Positions 33,798 through 42,605 are shown, numbered from the stretch's first letter. The stretch: 43,099 nt of DNA from UBA7332 sp051657165 (GCA_051657165.1 JBOFKD010000074.1:1-43099); one strand, 5' to 3'. Made by a program: numbers and translations. Notes: generated by a model not told the origin, from the letters alone.

Positions 33798-34031
33798 TTA
33801 AGAACGTCTACGGAACGATGCATCTTTTCGTCTGCTTCTGTGATCATTCATTTTTTCACGTTTGCGCAAAAAGAAATACAACACAACGATGATGGCAATC
33901 GTACCTGCAATCGTGCCAAAATATTCCAGGTGATTTTGATTGATCTTATATTCAGGATATGACATATAAGTAATAACCCCTAAGTACACCAGTAATGCAC
34001 TTGGCAGTAAGATTGACTTTCTGATTTTCAT
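33798..34031 (-). CDS. Small two-helix membrane protein, unknown function
   Basis: 77 residues with two membrane segments (about 6-24 and 36-56), LLPSALLVYLGVITYM and FGTIAGTIAIIVVLYFFL, and a basic tail ending RSRRKDASFRRRS. I do not recognise a function. Its start lies close to the upstream end of the gene block and it is 12 bases from the nuclease gene on the same strand, so the two are probably cotranscribed. Confidence 0.65.
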   Translation of the reverse strand: MKIRKSILLPSALLVYLGVITYMSYPEYKINQNHLEYFGTIAGTIAIIVVLYFFLRKREKMNDHRSRRKDASFRRRS

Positions 34032-34131
34032 TTCTTCTTGTTTTTTGGGGTAAACAGAGCCAAAATGAATATTTTAGCTCTGTTTGCTTTGTTATTTATA
34101 CAGGCAAATGTAATGATTTTTTATTTTTTGA

Positions 34132-34139
34132 TACCTTTG
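34132..34139 (+). promoter_or_regulatory. -7 promoter box for dgt
   Basis: TACCTTTG fits TAnnTTTG and lies 28 bases before the dgt start. No clear -33 element. Confidence 0.5.
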
Positions 34140-34167
34140 CGAACACAGAACTTATTAACAAACAGCA

Positions 34168-35508
34168 ATGATGAAAATGGAATGGTGCCGACTCCTTTCG
34201 GCTCAACGTTTCGGTATGGAAGGATGGAGTAGCGATCGTAAACACGATCGTACAGAGTTTCAGCGCGACTATGACAGGCTGATCTTTTCTGCACCTTTCC
34301 GCCGTCTGCAAAATAAGACACAGGTATTTCCTTTACCGGGAAGCATCTTCGTTCACAACCGTCTGACTCATAGTCTGGAGGTTGCCTGCGTAGGACGTTC
34401 TCTGGGAAACAATATTGCGCATGGAATTAAAGGGCAATACAGCAAAAGCGAGCCCTGGTATAAATTATTTTACGAATGTGGCAATATTGTGGCTGCGGCT
34501 TGCCTGGCTCATGATCTGGGCAACCCTCCTTTCGGTCATTCGGGAGAGAAGGCTATATCGTCTTTTTTTCTCGAAGGAAAAGGTATGGAGCTGCAATCTC
34601 AGATGACAACTGAAGAGTGGAATGATCTGATCCATTTTGAAGGTAATGCCAATGCATTCCGGCTGCTGACTCATCAGTTCAACGGAAGACGCAAAGGAGG
34701 TTTTGCCCTTACGTATTCTACGCTGGCTTCTATTGTGAAATATCCGTACTCTTCTTCACTGGCAGGTGGCAAAAACAAATTTGGTTTTTTCACTACCGAA
34801 GCAGATGATTTCAAAAAGATAGCCGATGAATTAGGTTTGATTCAGAAAGACTCCATGTATCTCTCTTATGCCCGCCATCCGCTGGTATATCTGGTGGAAG
34901 CAGCTGATGATATTTGCTATCAGATTATGGATATTGAGGATTCTCATAAACTAAAAATCCTGACTACCGAAGAGACACTGTCTCTGCTGAAAGGTTACTT
35001 TGAAGAAGACAGACTTGAACGGATCAACCGTTCTCTTTCCTATATTGAAGACACCAACGAACAGGTTTCCTACCTGCGTGCCAGTGTAATCGGACTGTTG
35101 GTCGACGAATGTTCACGTGTATTTATAGAGGAAGAAGACGCTATTCTGCGCGGAGAATTTCAGGGACCTCTGATTCATAAGATTTCTGAAAGACCACGTG
35201 AAGCATACAAACAGTGCACGCTTATAGCCTACAAAAAAATATATGCATCATCCGATGTACTGGATATTGAAGTAGCGGGTTATCAGATTATTGCCACATT
35301 GCTTGAGAGACTTACGGATGCCGTTCTGAATCCTCATAAAGCATATTCAAAACTCTTACTGAACCGTGTGCCGGCTCAATACGAGATGAACGCACCGACA
35401 ACTTACGGCAAAATACTGGCTGTACTGGATTATATCTCCGGAATGACAGATGTTTATGCACTGGATCTTTACCGCAAGATAAACGGTATGAGTTTGCCGG
35501 CTTTATAA
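34168..35508 (+). CDS. dgt: dGTP triphosphohydrolase-like dNTPase
   Basis: 446 residues with an HD domain. Metal ligands are visible in RLTHSLEVACVGR and AACLAHDLGNPPFGHSGE (the HD pair), and the conserved FSAPFRRLQNKTQVFPLP precedes them. The family hydrolyses dNTPs to nucleosides and triphosphate. A further Dgt motif, YLVEAADDICYQIMDIEDSH, carries a third metal ligand. The start is the first of two adjacent ATG codons. Divergent from the nuclease gene pair. Confidence 0.93.
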   Translation: MMKMEWCRLLSAQRFGMEGWSSDRKHDRTEFQRDYDRLIFSAPFRRLQNKTQVFPLPGSIFVHNRLTHSLEVACVGRSLGNNIAHGIKGQYSKSEPWYKLFYECGNIVAAACLAHDLGNPPFGHSGEKAISSFFLEGKGMELQSQMTTEEWNDLIHFEGNANAFRLLTHQFNGRRKGGFALTYSTLASIVKYPYSSSLAGGKNKFGFFTTEADDFKKIADELGLIQKDSMYLSYARHPLVYLVEAADDICYQIMDIEDSHKLKILTTEETLSLLKGYFEEDRLERINRSLSYIEDTNEQVSYLRASVIGLLVDECSRVFIEEEDAILRGEFQGPLIHKISERPREAYKQCTLIAYKKIYASSDVLDIEVAGYQIIATLLERLTDAVLNPHKAYSKLLLNRVPAQYEMNAPTTYGKILAVLDYISGMTDVYALDLYRKINGMSLPAL

Positions 35509-35539
35509 AAACGAATTTGTTTCATTCAAATACATAACA

Positions 35540-36781
35540 ATGAAAAAGTTACTATTCGCATTCTTTCTGACCATCAGCTCCTTTATATACGGGCAGGTGT
35601 ATACAGTCAGTAATATCCCGAACGTACAAATCAAAGATGCCAGACAGTATGTATCTAACCCCGATGGAATTATTTCTGCTCAGGATGCAGCTGTTCTGAA
35701 TCAGGATATCCAGCGCATCAAGGATTCTACCAGTGTGGAAATGGCTGTCGTACTGGTTAATTCTATCGGCGATGAAGAGATCAAGCCTTTTGCCACGAAA
35801 CTATTCGAACATTGGGGTATTGGTAAAAAAGAAAACGATAACGGACTACTTATCCTTTTTGTAAACGACAAAAAACAGATCACCTTCGAAACCGGTTACG
35901 GTGTGGAAGGTGTATTGCCGGATGCAATCTGTAAACGTATTCAGATGCAGGATATGATTCCGTATTTCAAACAGGGTGAATATGGAAAAGGACTTATTGC
36001 AGGAGTTCAGACTATCGGTAAAGTATTGCTGAAAGAGGATGTGCGTGGCGAACTGTTTGCCGAAGCTCAAAAAAGCGACAGCGATTTCTACGGATCTGTC
36101 CTCCCGGTTTATCTGGCTATATCTCTGGGCATAACCATTCTGTTCTTCATTCTGATCTTCCTTACATTAGGAAACAAGGACTATCCGGACAATTACAATA
36201 AGTATCGTGCGATACTGAAATATCGGGTTGCGGCTATCGGATTCACAATATTCTTTCCCGTAACGATGGTTTTCTTTTTGCTTTTCTATTTTCCGAAACT
36301 AAAACGTCTGCGCAATACACATGCAAAATGTGATAAATGCGGCGGAAAAATGCATAAACTGAACGAACAGGAAGATGATCGTTTTCTGACTACAGCAGAA
36401 CAAACGGAAGAACGTATCAATAGTGTGGACTACGATGTGTGGTTATGTGATCAGTGCGGAAATAAAAAGATTTACCGCTACGACTCTGCTGTAACACACT
36501 ATTCTACCTGTCCTTCCTGTAAAGCCAAAACTTACGGATTAAGCAGTGACCGCATCACCCGTCAGGCAACACCATTTTATCCGGGAGTGGGCGAAAAGAC
36601 ATACTTCTGTCAGCATTGCCATTACAAAGTAGTTCAGCCTTATGAAATACCCCGAATCATTGTTGTCCCAACCGGCGGAGGCAACAACCGCGGTGGAGGC
36701 GGCGGCTTTGGTGGTGGTTTCGGCGGTGGCGGCTTCGGTGGAGGACGTTCCGGTGGCGGAGGAGCTACCAGCGGATGGTAA
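35540..36781 (+). CDS. TPM-domain membrane protein with zinc ribbons and a Gly-rich tail
   Basis: 413 residues. Signal peptide about 1-18, then a TPM (YgcG) domain at about 30-170 (VSNPDGIISAQDAAVLNQDI, NGLLILFVNDKKQITFETGY, GLIAGVQTIGKVL). Two membrane segments lie near 190-212 and 237-257. Next come Cys pairs suggesting zinc ribbons: CDKCGGKMH, CDQCGNKK, CPSCKAK and CQHCHYK. The tail is almost all Gly with scattered Phe. TPM proteins have been linked to phosphatase activity and photosystem repair, but the role in Bacteroidetes is not known. Starts 31 bases after dgt. Confidence 0.85.
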   Translation: MKKLLFAFFLTISSFIYGQVYTVSNIPNVQIKDARQYVSNPDGIISAQDAAVLNQDIQRIKDSTSVEMAVVLVNSIGDEEIKPFATKLFEHWGIGKKENDNGLLILFVNDKKQITFETGYGVEGVLPDAICKRIQMQDMIPYFKQGEYGKGLIAGVQTIGKVLLKEDVRGELFAEAQKSDSDFYGSVLPVYLAISLGITILFFILIFLTLGNKDYPDNYNKYRAILKYRVAAIGFTIFFPVTMVFFLLFYFPKLKRLRNTHAKCDKCGGKMHKLNEQEDDRFLTTAEQTEERINSVDYDVWLCDQCGNKKIYRYDSAVTHYSTCPSCKAKTYGLSSDRITRQATPFYPGVGEKTYFCQHCHYKVVQPYEIPRIIVVPTGGGNNRGGGGGFGGGFGGGGFGGGRSGGGGATSGW

Positions 36782-36826
36782 ACGACGCAATCAATAAGTA
36801 AAAACACACAGACATAGAATAACCTT

Positions 36827-37603
36827 ATGAAAAAAGAGAAACTGACCGTCATAAAAGTAGGCGGCAAAATCGTTGAAGACGCAGCTTCGTTAAAGCAACT
36901 ACTTAAGGACTTTTCAAAAGTAGAAGGATTAAAATTACTCGTTCACGGAGGAGGGAGATCTGCAACAGCTCTGGCAACACGCATGGGAGTTGAAACAGAA
37001 ATGATCAACGGGCGCCGTGTAACAGATAAAGATATGCTGGAGATCGTTACGATGGTCTACGGCGGACTTGTAAATAAGAACATTGTAGCGGGGCTTCAGG
37101 CTATTGGCATTGACGCGCTTGGACTGACAGGTGCCGATCTGAATGCAATCCGTTCCGTTAAACGTCCGGCTACTCCGGTCGATTATGGCTTTGTTGGCGA
37201 TGTAAAAGAAGTAAATGCAGAGATGCTGGGTTCTCTTCTTTCCATGCAGATTGTTCCGGTAATGGCTCCGCTGACTCATGACGGAGAAGGCTCTTTGCTC
37301 AACACGAATGCTGATACTATTGCCGGTGAAACAGCTAAAGCTTTGGCTGATCGGTTTGATGTTACGCTTGTATATTGTTTCGAGAAGAAAGGCGTGCTGA
37401 AGGATGAGCATGATGATCACAGTGTTATCCGGAGTATTACTCCTGATGACTTCAAAGTTCTTCTGGCTGATGAGGTTGTGAAAGGCGGCATGATTCCGAA
37501 ACTCGAAAATGCTTTCGAAGCGATCAGGAAAGGAGTAAAAGAGGTTATCATCACTAAAGCAGATGACATTACAGGTACTGAAGGTACTCGTATTCACGAA
37601 TAA
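36827..37603 (+). CDS. argB: N-acetylglutamate kinase-like enzyme
   Basis: 258 residues of the amino acid kinase family: VIKVGGKIVEDAASLKQLL at the N-terminus, the GGG loop LLVHGGGRSATAL, the substrate segment GRRVTDKDMLEIV, NTNADTIAGETAKAL, and the nucleotide-binding KGGMIPKLENAFEAI. It phosphorylates the N-acylated glutamate in arginine synthesis. In Bacteroides fragilis the pathway is known to use N-succinyl intermediates, so the true substrate could be N-succinylglutamate; the sequence alone does not decide. A bidirectional terminator follows. Confidence 0.93.
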   Translation: MKKEKLTVIKVGGKIVEDAASLKQLLKDFSKVEGLKLLVHGGGRSATALATRMGVETEMINGRRVTDKDMLEIVTMVYGGLVNKNIVAGLQAIGIDALGLTGADLNAIRSVKRPATPVDYGFVGDVKEVNAEMLGSLLSMQIVPVMAPLTHDGEGSLLNTNADTIAGETAKALADRFDVTLVYCFEKKGVLKDEHDDHSVIRSITPDDFKVLLADEVVKGGMIPKLENAFEAIRKGVKEVIITKADDITGTEGTRIHE

Positions 37604-37610
37604 CAAATAT

Positions 37611-37654
37611 AAAAAAGGCAGCAATCTTGCATATGGAGATTGCTGCCTTTTTTT
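37611..37654. terminator. Bidirectional terminator between argB and the lyase gene
   Basis: GGCAGCAATCT pairs with AGATTGCTGCC over an 8-base loop, with an A-run before and a T-run after. Confidence 0.95.
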
Positions 37655-37662
37655 ATTTACTT

Positions 37663-40554
37663 TTATTGTAGCTTAATCCGGTAGTTTTCACCCCGTATTG
37701 TTTCAAACGTCAGACGGGTTTCATGCCGGCTCTCGTCCTTTGTCAGTTTCACTCCGGAGTTCTCTTCTGCCAGATCAAACAATCCGTTCAGTACCACTTC
37801 TGTCAGATGCGGTTTTTCCACATCAATTACATCAGCCTCCGAAAGTTGATTCATGTGATCTCGTGAAATGCGTCGCATATCCGGCTCGCAAACTGTAAGT
37901 ATTTTTCCTTCATCATTCGCTTCCAGAATCAGCGACAAAGGGATGTTCACTTCTTTCACATCAATACCATCATATCTCATTTTTGCGTTAAACAATGCAG
38001 CATAACAAGTATTATTACGTCTGTCTTTTACGATATGCGCATCCCTGTTCTGCATAATCACTTCAATAAATGAATCATCCGAAAACAGCTTATTCGCCGA
38101 AAGTGATTCCTTATTTCTCAGCATATAATAAGCATAACGGCCATTCGCAGGTGAATTTCCATGATCCAGGTATGCTACCTGTGAATTCGCTTGTTTCCCG
38201 AAAGCGACTTTACCTTCTTTCACCGCATAATAAAACGATCCGTCAAATAAAATGCCGCTACCGTCATTCTCCGTTTTATCAAAAGACTGATACAGCGTCG
38301 TTATCGTTGGATTCTTATCATCAGCATTCACAATATCCGAGCCCATACACAGAATGATATCATCCATAAAGAACACAGATTTATTGGCTCTGAATGTTGA
38401 ATCATAATTAATATCGTGCAACTTAAATGCAAACAGAGCCTGTGTATCCGAATGATTTACTCCGCTCAGGAATGTTTCGTCCGAGAAACAACGGTGATTG
38501 GTCAATCTTCCGGCTTTTCCTTTCATCTCATCAACAGAAAGAATCTTAGAGGTTGTTCCCGGAATGAAATTCCATTGGAAATCCTTCTGACGGGGATTGT
38601 AAGATCTTCTATTGTTGGCAAAATCAAAGTATTCAATCTGACCGTAAGCCAGGTAACGACCTTGCAGGTTTTCCGTTTTGGACGATTCATAATCCCAGAT
38701 ATAACGGCTGAAGCCTTTTGTATTGAAATGGTAATCTTTATTTTTCACCACCAGCAATCCCGAATAAGGCATAAAGAGCGTACCAACAGGTGATGCCTCT
38801 GCCTGAACTGTACTGCTAAGAGCCTTTTCCATCAGCTGAGCTTCTCCCAGTGTGGAGGTATATGCCAGGTTGGAATTTACATTCTCTATATAATCATTTA
38901 CGGCTCCGTTACGGTCATCTGCTACAATCTTTTTAAATGCCCCCAACAATTCCGTATCAGGTTCGGGAGTTGAATAAGCCACATAAGCAAAAGCCGGCAA
39001 TACAGTCTCTAGTACTTGCTGATTCAACGGAAAACGTCCTACTGTTCCAGCCGGCACATCCAGTCCTGCCGAGAAGAAGCGGAATGTCAGCAAACCTTTT
39101 TTAAGTATATCCAATGACTCCCCGGATAATGCATACGGAGTGTCATGCAATAAATAAGCAATCAATGATGCGGCATACAAAGCATGTGGATAATAAGCAC
39201 TGTTGTAAGGACCTCTGTGGTGATAACCTGAAAAATCTGCTTTAAAGGTTCCGTAAAAACCAGGAGCAATGGCTATGGAATTATCCATATATGCTTTGAA
39301 AGCGGACAATGCTGTCTGTCTTTCCTGTTCATCTTTCACAGACAATGCATAAATCAGTTTCGGCAAAGCCAGAGCCCGCAGATTATCTGCTACTTCTCCC
39401 CCATGCTCATGCAAGTGATAACACGAGCCAAACAGTGTAAACCAGTTCATTGCATTAAGCTCTCTTTCATACTGATCCCTGGTTAGCTGATCTTTCAGCA
39501 AGAAGAAAGAGTGGAAATATCCGGAGCTTCTGAGTTTTTCAAAACACAGCGTACCCATCGCACTTCCGTCAGCCCATCCCTGATCATTAAACCAGTCATA
39601 GATATATAAAGCCTTATTCAGACTCTCTTTGTTTTTATTCTTGCGAAAATCAAGCGCGAGCGGGATAAGCATCCGTTCATTGATATGACGAAACTTCATC
39701 ACTTTTTCATCTCCAATTTTATCCGGCACACACATGGGATAAACAGGTGCTCCGACAGCAACTCCTTTGGTGTCGTAACCTACTTCCACCACAGCAGCAT
39801 CTTTTACACCTTTCCGGATAAAATTACGTTCTTCAAATTCGCGCAAAGAAGACCATTTGCCTTTTTCGCTGCTCTTATCTCCCAGATACCAGTTAGTCAA
39901 TCTTTGTTCTATTGCCTGAACATCCTTACCGGTAGCCTTCACTATATTCCCGGCAAATGGTTTTCGGTTGCGGTAGCCCAATATATCATGTACCAGCGCA
40001 AAATCAGTACGATTGATCTTATACTGAGCATCCGACATCTTCTGCCAGGATACATTTTTAGAAAACTCCAGATTATCTATATAAATACGTCCTTTCTTAA
40101 CAGATTCCGGAAAGAGAAGCTTCATCCCGGACAGTTCTTCTTTTGAGGGCATATTCATATCTTCGCGAAACTTTGCCCACATACAACGCCACCCCTTGAA
40201 GTTCAGGGAGAATGGCATACTACAAACAACTGAATTATTTTTACCTGTAAACTGAAAATGCAAAGAATCAACAACAGGCACTTCATTGTAAATCCAGATT
40301 GTAATCCCTCCGTTTTTACTTTGTGAAGCTGCTGCCAGATCAGCAGTCTCAACAGACAGGATTGCTCCCTTCATCCAGTCTATCTGCATCGAGCGACTCC
40401 CAAGTTTGTATTTAGCTGCCGAAATCGCAACTTTTCCATTTTGCATTTTCCATTCCTTTAAACTCTCTCGAGCTTCGAACGAGTGAATAGCCGGTTTTGC
40501 CGAAATCTGCAAAAAGGCTGCAAGAGCAAGAATAATTGTGGTAATTTTCCTCAT
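37663..40554 (-). CDS. Polysaccharide lyase family 8, chondroitin ABC lyase-like
   Basis: 963 residues with a signal peptide (about 1-19, no lipobox). Layout fits chondroitinase ABC: an N-terminal beta-sandwich (to about 180, with FTGKNNSV and GWRCMWAKFRED), an alpha/alpha toroid, and a C-terminal super-sandwich. The catalytic region reads KADFSGYHHRGPYNSAYYP, and His446 aligns with the catalytic His of Proteus chondroitinase ABC (compare TAWRHEGNYPGYSF); LIAYLLHDTPYALSG and FMDDIILCMGSDIVNADDKN also correspond. It should cleave chondroitin or dermatan sulfate by beta-elimination in the periplasm or outside. No SusCD pair, sulfatase or glucuronyl hydrolase is nearby, so it appears to be an orphan of a glycosaminoglycan system. 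Confidence 0.85.
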   Translation of the reverse strand: MRKITTIILALAAFLQISAKPAIHSFEARESLKEWKMQNGKVAISAAKYKLGSRSMQIDWMKGAILSVETADLAAASQSKNGGITIWIYNEVPVVDSLHFQFTGKNNSVVCSMPFSLNFKGWRCMWAKFREDMNMPSKEELSGMKLLFPESVKKGRIYIDNLEFSKNVSWQKMSDAQYKINRTDFALVHDILGYRNRKPFAGNIVKATGKDVQAIEQRLTNWYLGDKSSEKGKWSSLREFEERNFIRKGVKDAAVVEVGYDTKGVAVGAPVYPMCVPDKIGDEKVMKFRHINERMLIPLALDFRKNKNKESLNKALYIYDWFNDQGWADGSAMGTLCFEKLRSSGYFHSFFLLKDQLTRDQYERELNAMNWFTLFGSCYHLHEHGGEVADNLRALALPKLIYALSVKDEQERQTALSAFKAYMDNSIAIAPGFYGTFKADFSGYHHRGPYNSAYYPHALYAASLIAYLLHDTPYALSGESLDILKKGLLTFRFFSAGLDVPAGTVGRFPLNQQVLETVLPAFAYVAYSTPEPDTELLGAFKKIVADDRNGAVNDYIENVNSNLAYTSTLGEAQLMEKALSSTVQAEASPVGTLFMPYSGLLVVKNKDYHFNTKGFSRYIWDYESSKTENLQGRYLAYGQIEYFDFANNRRSYNPRQKDFQWNFIPGTTSKILSVDEMKGKAGRLTNHRCFSDETFLSGVNHSDTQALFAFKLHDINYDSTFRANKSVFFMDDIILCMGSDIVNADDKNPTITTLYQSFDKTENDGSGILFDGSFYYAVKEGKVAFGKQANSQVAYLDHGNSPANGRYAYYMLRNKESLSANKLFSDDSFIEVIMQNRDAHIVKDRRNNTCYAALFNAKMRYDGIDVKEVNIPLSLILEANDEGKILTVCEPDMRRISRDHMNQLSEADVIDVEKPHLTEVVLNGLFDLAEENSGVKLTKDESRHETRLTFETIRGENYRIKLQ

Positions 40555-40639
40555 AATGACTTTTCGTAAAAATCAGATATAAAAGCCTGTAAAGCAATTA
40601 TATGAGACAATTATATTAGTAAATAGTTGATGTGTTGTA

Positions 40640-40647
40640 CAAAAATA
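40640..40647 (-). promoter_or_regulatory. -7 promoter box for the lyase gene
   Basis: On the minus strand TATTTTTG fits TAnnTTTG, 86 bases before the start. The -33 element is poor. Confidence 0.45.
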
Positions 40648-40668
40648 ATCAAACTCTTCCAGTATTCT

Positions 40669-40764
40669 ATTATTCCACGAGGTTTGAAACAAAAAGTCCT
40701 CAAAAAACTTCACGCCTGGATCTGCAATAGGCAATTTCAGAGCAGTTATGGATAGTGGAATAAT
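40669..40764. repeat. 96-bp segment bounded by 10-bp inverted repeats
   Basis: ATTATTCCAC at 40669-40678 and GTGGAATAAT at 40755-40764 enclose 76 bases that contain a GAGG/CCTC dyad and GCCT/AGGC. No target-site duplication is visible. The rest of the gap 40555-40943 shows only AT-rich DNA and the two -7 boxes. Confidence 0.45.
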
Positions 40765-40885
40765 GACTTTTAGATTAATTCAAGATATGAATGGATGAAA
40801 ACATATCTTACAACCTGGATAATATCCACAACCACAACTGCTTTATAAAAAATATATTATAATTACGGATACAAAATATATTTCC

Positions 40886-40893
40886 TATCTTTG
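40886..40893 (+). promoter_or_regulatory. -7 promoter box for the acidic ORF
   Basis: TATCTTTG fits TAnnTTTG and lies 50 bases before the start at 40944. Confidence 0.5.
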
Positions 40894-40943
40894 AATACAG
40901 ATTAAAGTTTATTACAACGAGAAATAGCAGAGCAAAAGCCAAA

Positions 40944-41120
40944 ATGAACAAAGATGAGGATTATTCTTGGAGTCAAGATCTTCGAGATTGGGAAGAACGA
41001 CAAGATAAATATGAGAGATGGGGATTAGGCGATTACAGTGAGGTCTCTGAAGAGTGGGAAGATGGTATTCCACCCGAAATACAAGAACTAATTGACTGGT
41101 ATAAAAATAATACTGAATGA
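40944..41120 (+). CDS. Small acidic protein, unknown function
   Basis: 58 residues: MNKDEDYSWSQDLRDWEERQ, then a region with RWGLGDYSEVSEEWEDGIPP and a final helix EIQELIDWYKNNTE. It is rich in Asp, Glu and Trp, has no signal peptide or membrane segment, and I recognise no family. Its stop overlaps the start of the AlbA-type gene by 4 bases (ATGA), which supports real translation and coupling, perhaps as an antitoxin-like or regulatory partner; that is inference. Confidence 0.6.
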   Translation: MNKDEDYSWSQDLRDWEERQDKYERWGLGDYSEVSEEWEDGIPPEIQELIDWYKNNTE

Positions 41121-42005
41121 ATATAAAAGAGATATTAGCCCAACCCGAAGGACGACGATTGGAGTTTAAAGCTGAATTACCTGAAAATTCCGATTTAGCG
41201 AAAACGGTTATTGCCTTTGCTAATGATGCAGGAGGTGATCTGTTTATCGGTATTGCCGATAACCCTCGTGAGGTTGTTGGACTGGATGAAGATACATTGA
41301 TGGCGGTTGAAGAAAAGATTAGTAATATAATCTTTGACCGTTGCTATCCTGCTATATTGCCAGAAGTGAAATTTATCACACTTAATGATAAACATCTGAT
41401 TCAGGTAACGATATTCAGAGGTAGTACACCTCCTTATTTTCTCAAAGACAAAGGCAAATCACAAGGAACATATATTCGTGTAGGTTCGACTAATCGACTA
41501 TTCTGCAATAGATAGCCGCCAGAGTGATGCACGAAATAAAATAATAGCGCCAGTATTCAAACGTCTTGGCATTATCGACCAATGGGGAAACGGCTTAAAG
41601 CTTATTGCTGACGAAATGAAAGAATATCAGGATATTGAACTTCGCTGGAAAGAAGTCGGATTATCATTTCAATTACAGTTCGTAAAATTGAACTATGTCT
41701 CTGAATCTACCGAAAGGCAAGAGTTACAGCAAGAGTTACAGCAAGAGCTGCAAAAGCAAAGTTTATATTCTGAAGTCCTACAATATTTGATGATTGAAAC
41801 TCAATCAAGGCAAGAACTGTCGAATGCTTTAGGTCAAAAGAAAGTATCAGGACAACTAAATAAAGTAATTCAAAAACTACTTGAACAACAACTAATAGAA
41901 CGAACAATACCAGATACACCAAATCACCCATCGCAAAAGTTTAGACTAACAAAGCGTGGAGTAATATTTTTGGAGCTGCTAAAACCTAACAACCATTTAG
42001 ATTGA
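41117..42005 (+). pseudogene. AlbA-type (divergent AAA) DNA-binding regulator, internally deleted
   Basis: The 5' part encodes an AlbA_2 domain (about 1-130: GRRLEFKAELPENSDLAKTV, FANDAGGDLFIGIADN) up to YIRVGSTNRL, where a full-length member would continue with a long middle region. Instead the sequence joins, near base 41500 and in another frame, to DSRQSDARNKIIAPVFKRLG and QWGNGLKLIADEMKEY, the HATPase_c_4-like portion, followed by a winged-helix-like C-terminus (about 41755-42005). So a segment of perhaps 100-200 codons is missing and the frame is broken. A 12-bp tandem repeat (41718-41753) encodes QELQ repeats. Such proteins are transcription regulators of accessory DNA. The downstream piece could still be translated from 41616. 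Confidence 0.8.
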
Positions 42006-42033
42006 TACCCGGACTTAATCATACAAAAAGCTT

Positions 42034-42129
42034 ATATTTCCATAGTCTTTCCATGCTTCCATAGTATGTTACCATATTTAAACAACTGATTATCAATAAC
42101 AATACTCTTTTATGGAAATATGGAAGCAT
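42034..42129. repeat. Interspersed TTCCATA-type inverted repeats
   Basis: ATATTTCCATA (42034-42044) and ATGCTTCCATA (42053-42063) have perfect reverse complements at 42111-42121 and 42119-42129. Two more partial copies lie between (42047-42054, 42069-42075). Confidence 0.7.
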
Positions 42130-42210
42130 AAATTTATCTTCTGTATGCAATATCAGCCTCTCCGCAATGAAATATTTCGAAAACACTTATATAAAAAAAT
42201 TACGAAAACA

Positions 42211-42375
42211 TATTGTCATATTGACATTTCATCATAAACAACTAGTATTAAATGCCTTAACAATGACAATACAAAAAAAGTATATTGACACTGTCAGGGT
42301 ATATTGTCATTTATATTGTCATTATTAATTCGCTGATTACCAGTTAAAATAAGTACTAGTGTCAATATGACAATA
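42211..42375. repeat. 16-bp inverted repeat with internal TGTCA/TGACA copies
   Basis: TATTGTCATATTGACA at 42211-42226 is perfectly inverted at 42360-42375. Inside are ATGACAATA (42263), TTGACACTGTCA (42285) and two TATTGTCAT (42302, 42314). ACTAGTA (42241) and TACTAGT (42354) form a second, nested pair. Confidence 0.85.
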
Positions 42376-42435
42376 TAAAAATCATTTTTTCTTGGGAAGG
42401 GAAATATTCAGGAAATATCTACGTTAAAACTTGCA

Positions 42436-42519
42436 AAAATGAGCGCTGATAAATCTTTTTATCAACGCTGATAAATAAAAAACGGAGCATTGATTTTTAG
42501 GTAGATCAACGTTCCGTTT
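42436..42519. repeat. Array C: TATCAGCGCTGATA-like units at a 22-bp period
   Basis: Core units start at 42438 (AATGAGCGCTGATA), 42460 (TATCAACGCTGATA), 42482 (ACGGAGCATTGATT) and 42504 (GATCAACGTTCCGT). The first two are strong, the last two degenerate. TGATAAA at 42447 and 42469 can each pair with TTTATCA at 42458, giving two exclusive hairpins. Confidence 0.65.
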
Positions 42520-42520
42520 T
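42479..42520 (+). terminator. Terminator-like hairpin formed by units 3 and 4 of array C
   Basis: AAAACGGAGC-TTGAT pairs with ATCAA-GTTCCGTTTT (one mismatch, one wobble). A T-run ends the stem. It may be a terminator or simply a by-product of the array. Confidence 0.5.
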
Positions 42521-42605
42521 ACAAAAAACACCTTTGATTTTCAGAATATAAAGATAATTATTAACTAAAATAAGGCCGATACAATAGTAAAAAAAGACTC
42601 TTCTC

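Noticed and set aside
36640..36867. A proline-rich antisense ORF
   Set aside because: It is the reverse complement of the Gly-rich tail of the TPM protein, which produces runs of Pro by necessity.
36935..37624. A 229-codon open frame antisense to argB
   Set aside because: It is a shadow of the argB coding frame; argB has clear kinase motifs and the antisense product shows none.
38416..38793. A 125-codon plus-strand open frame within the lyase gene
   Set aside because: It is antisense to well-matched PL8 coding sequence and has no recognisable features.
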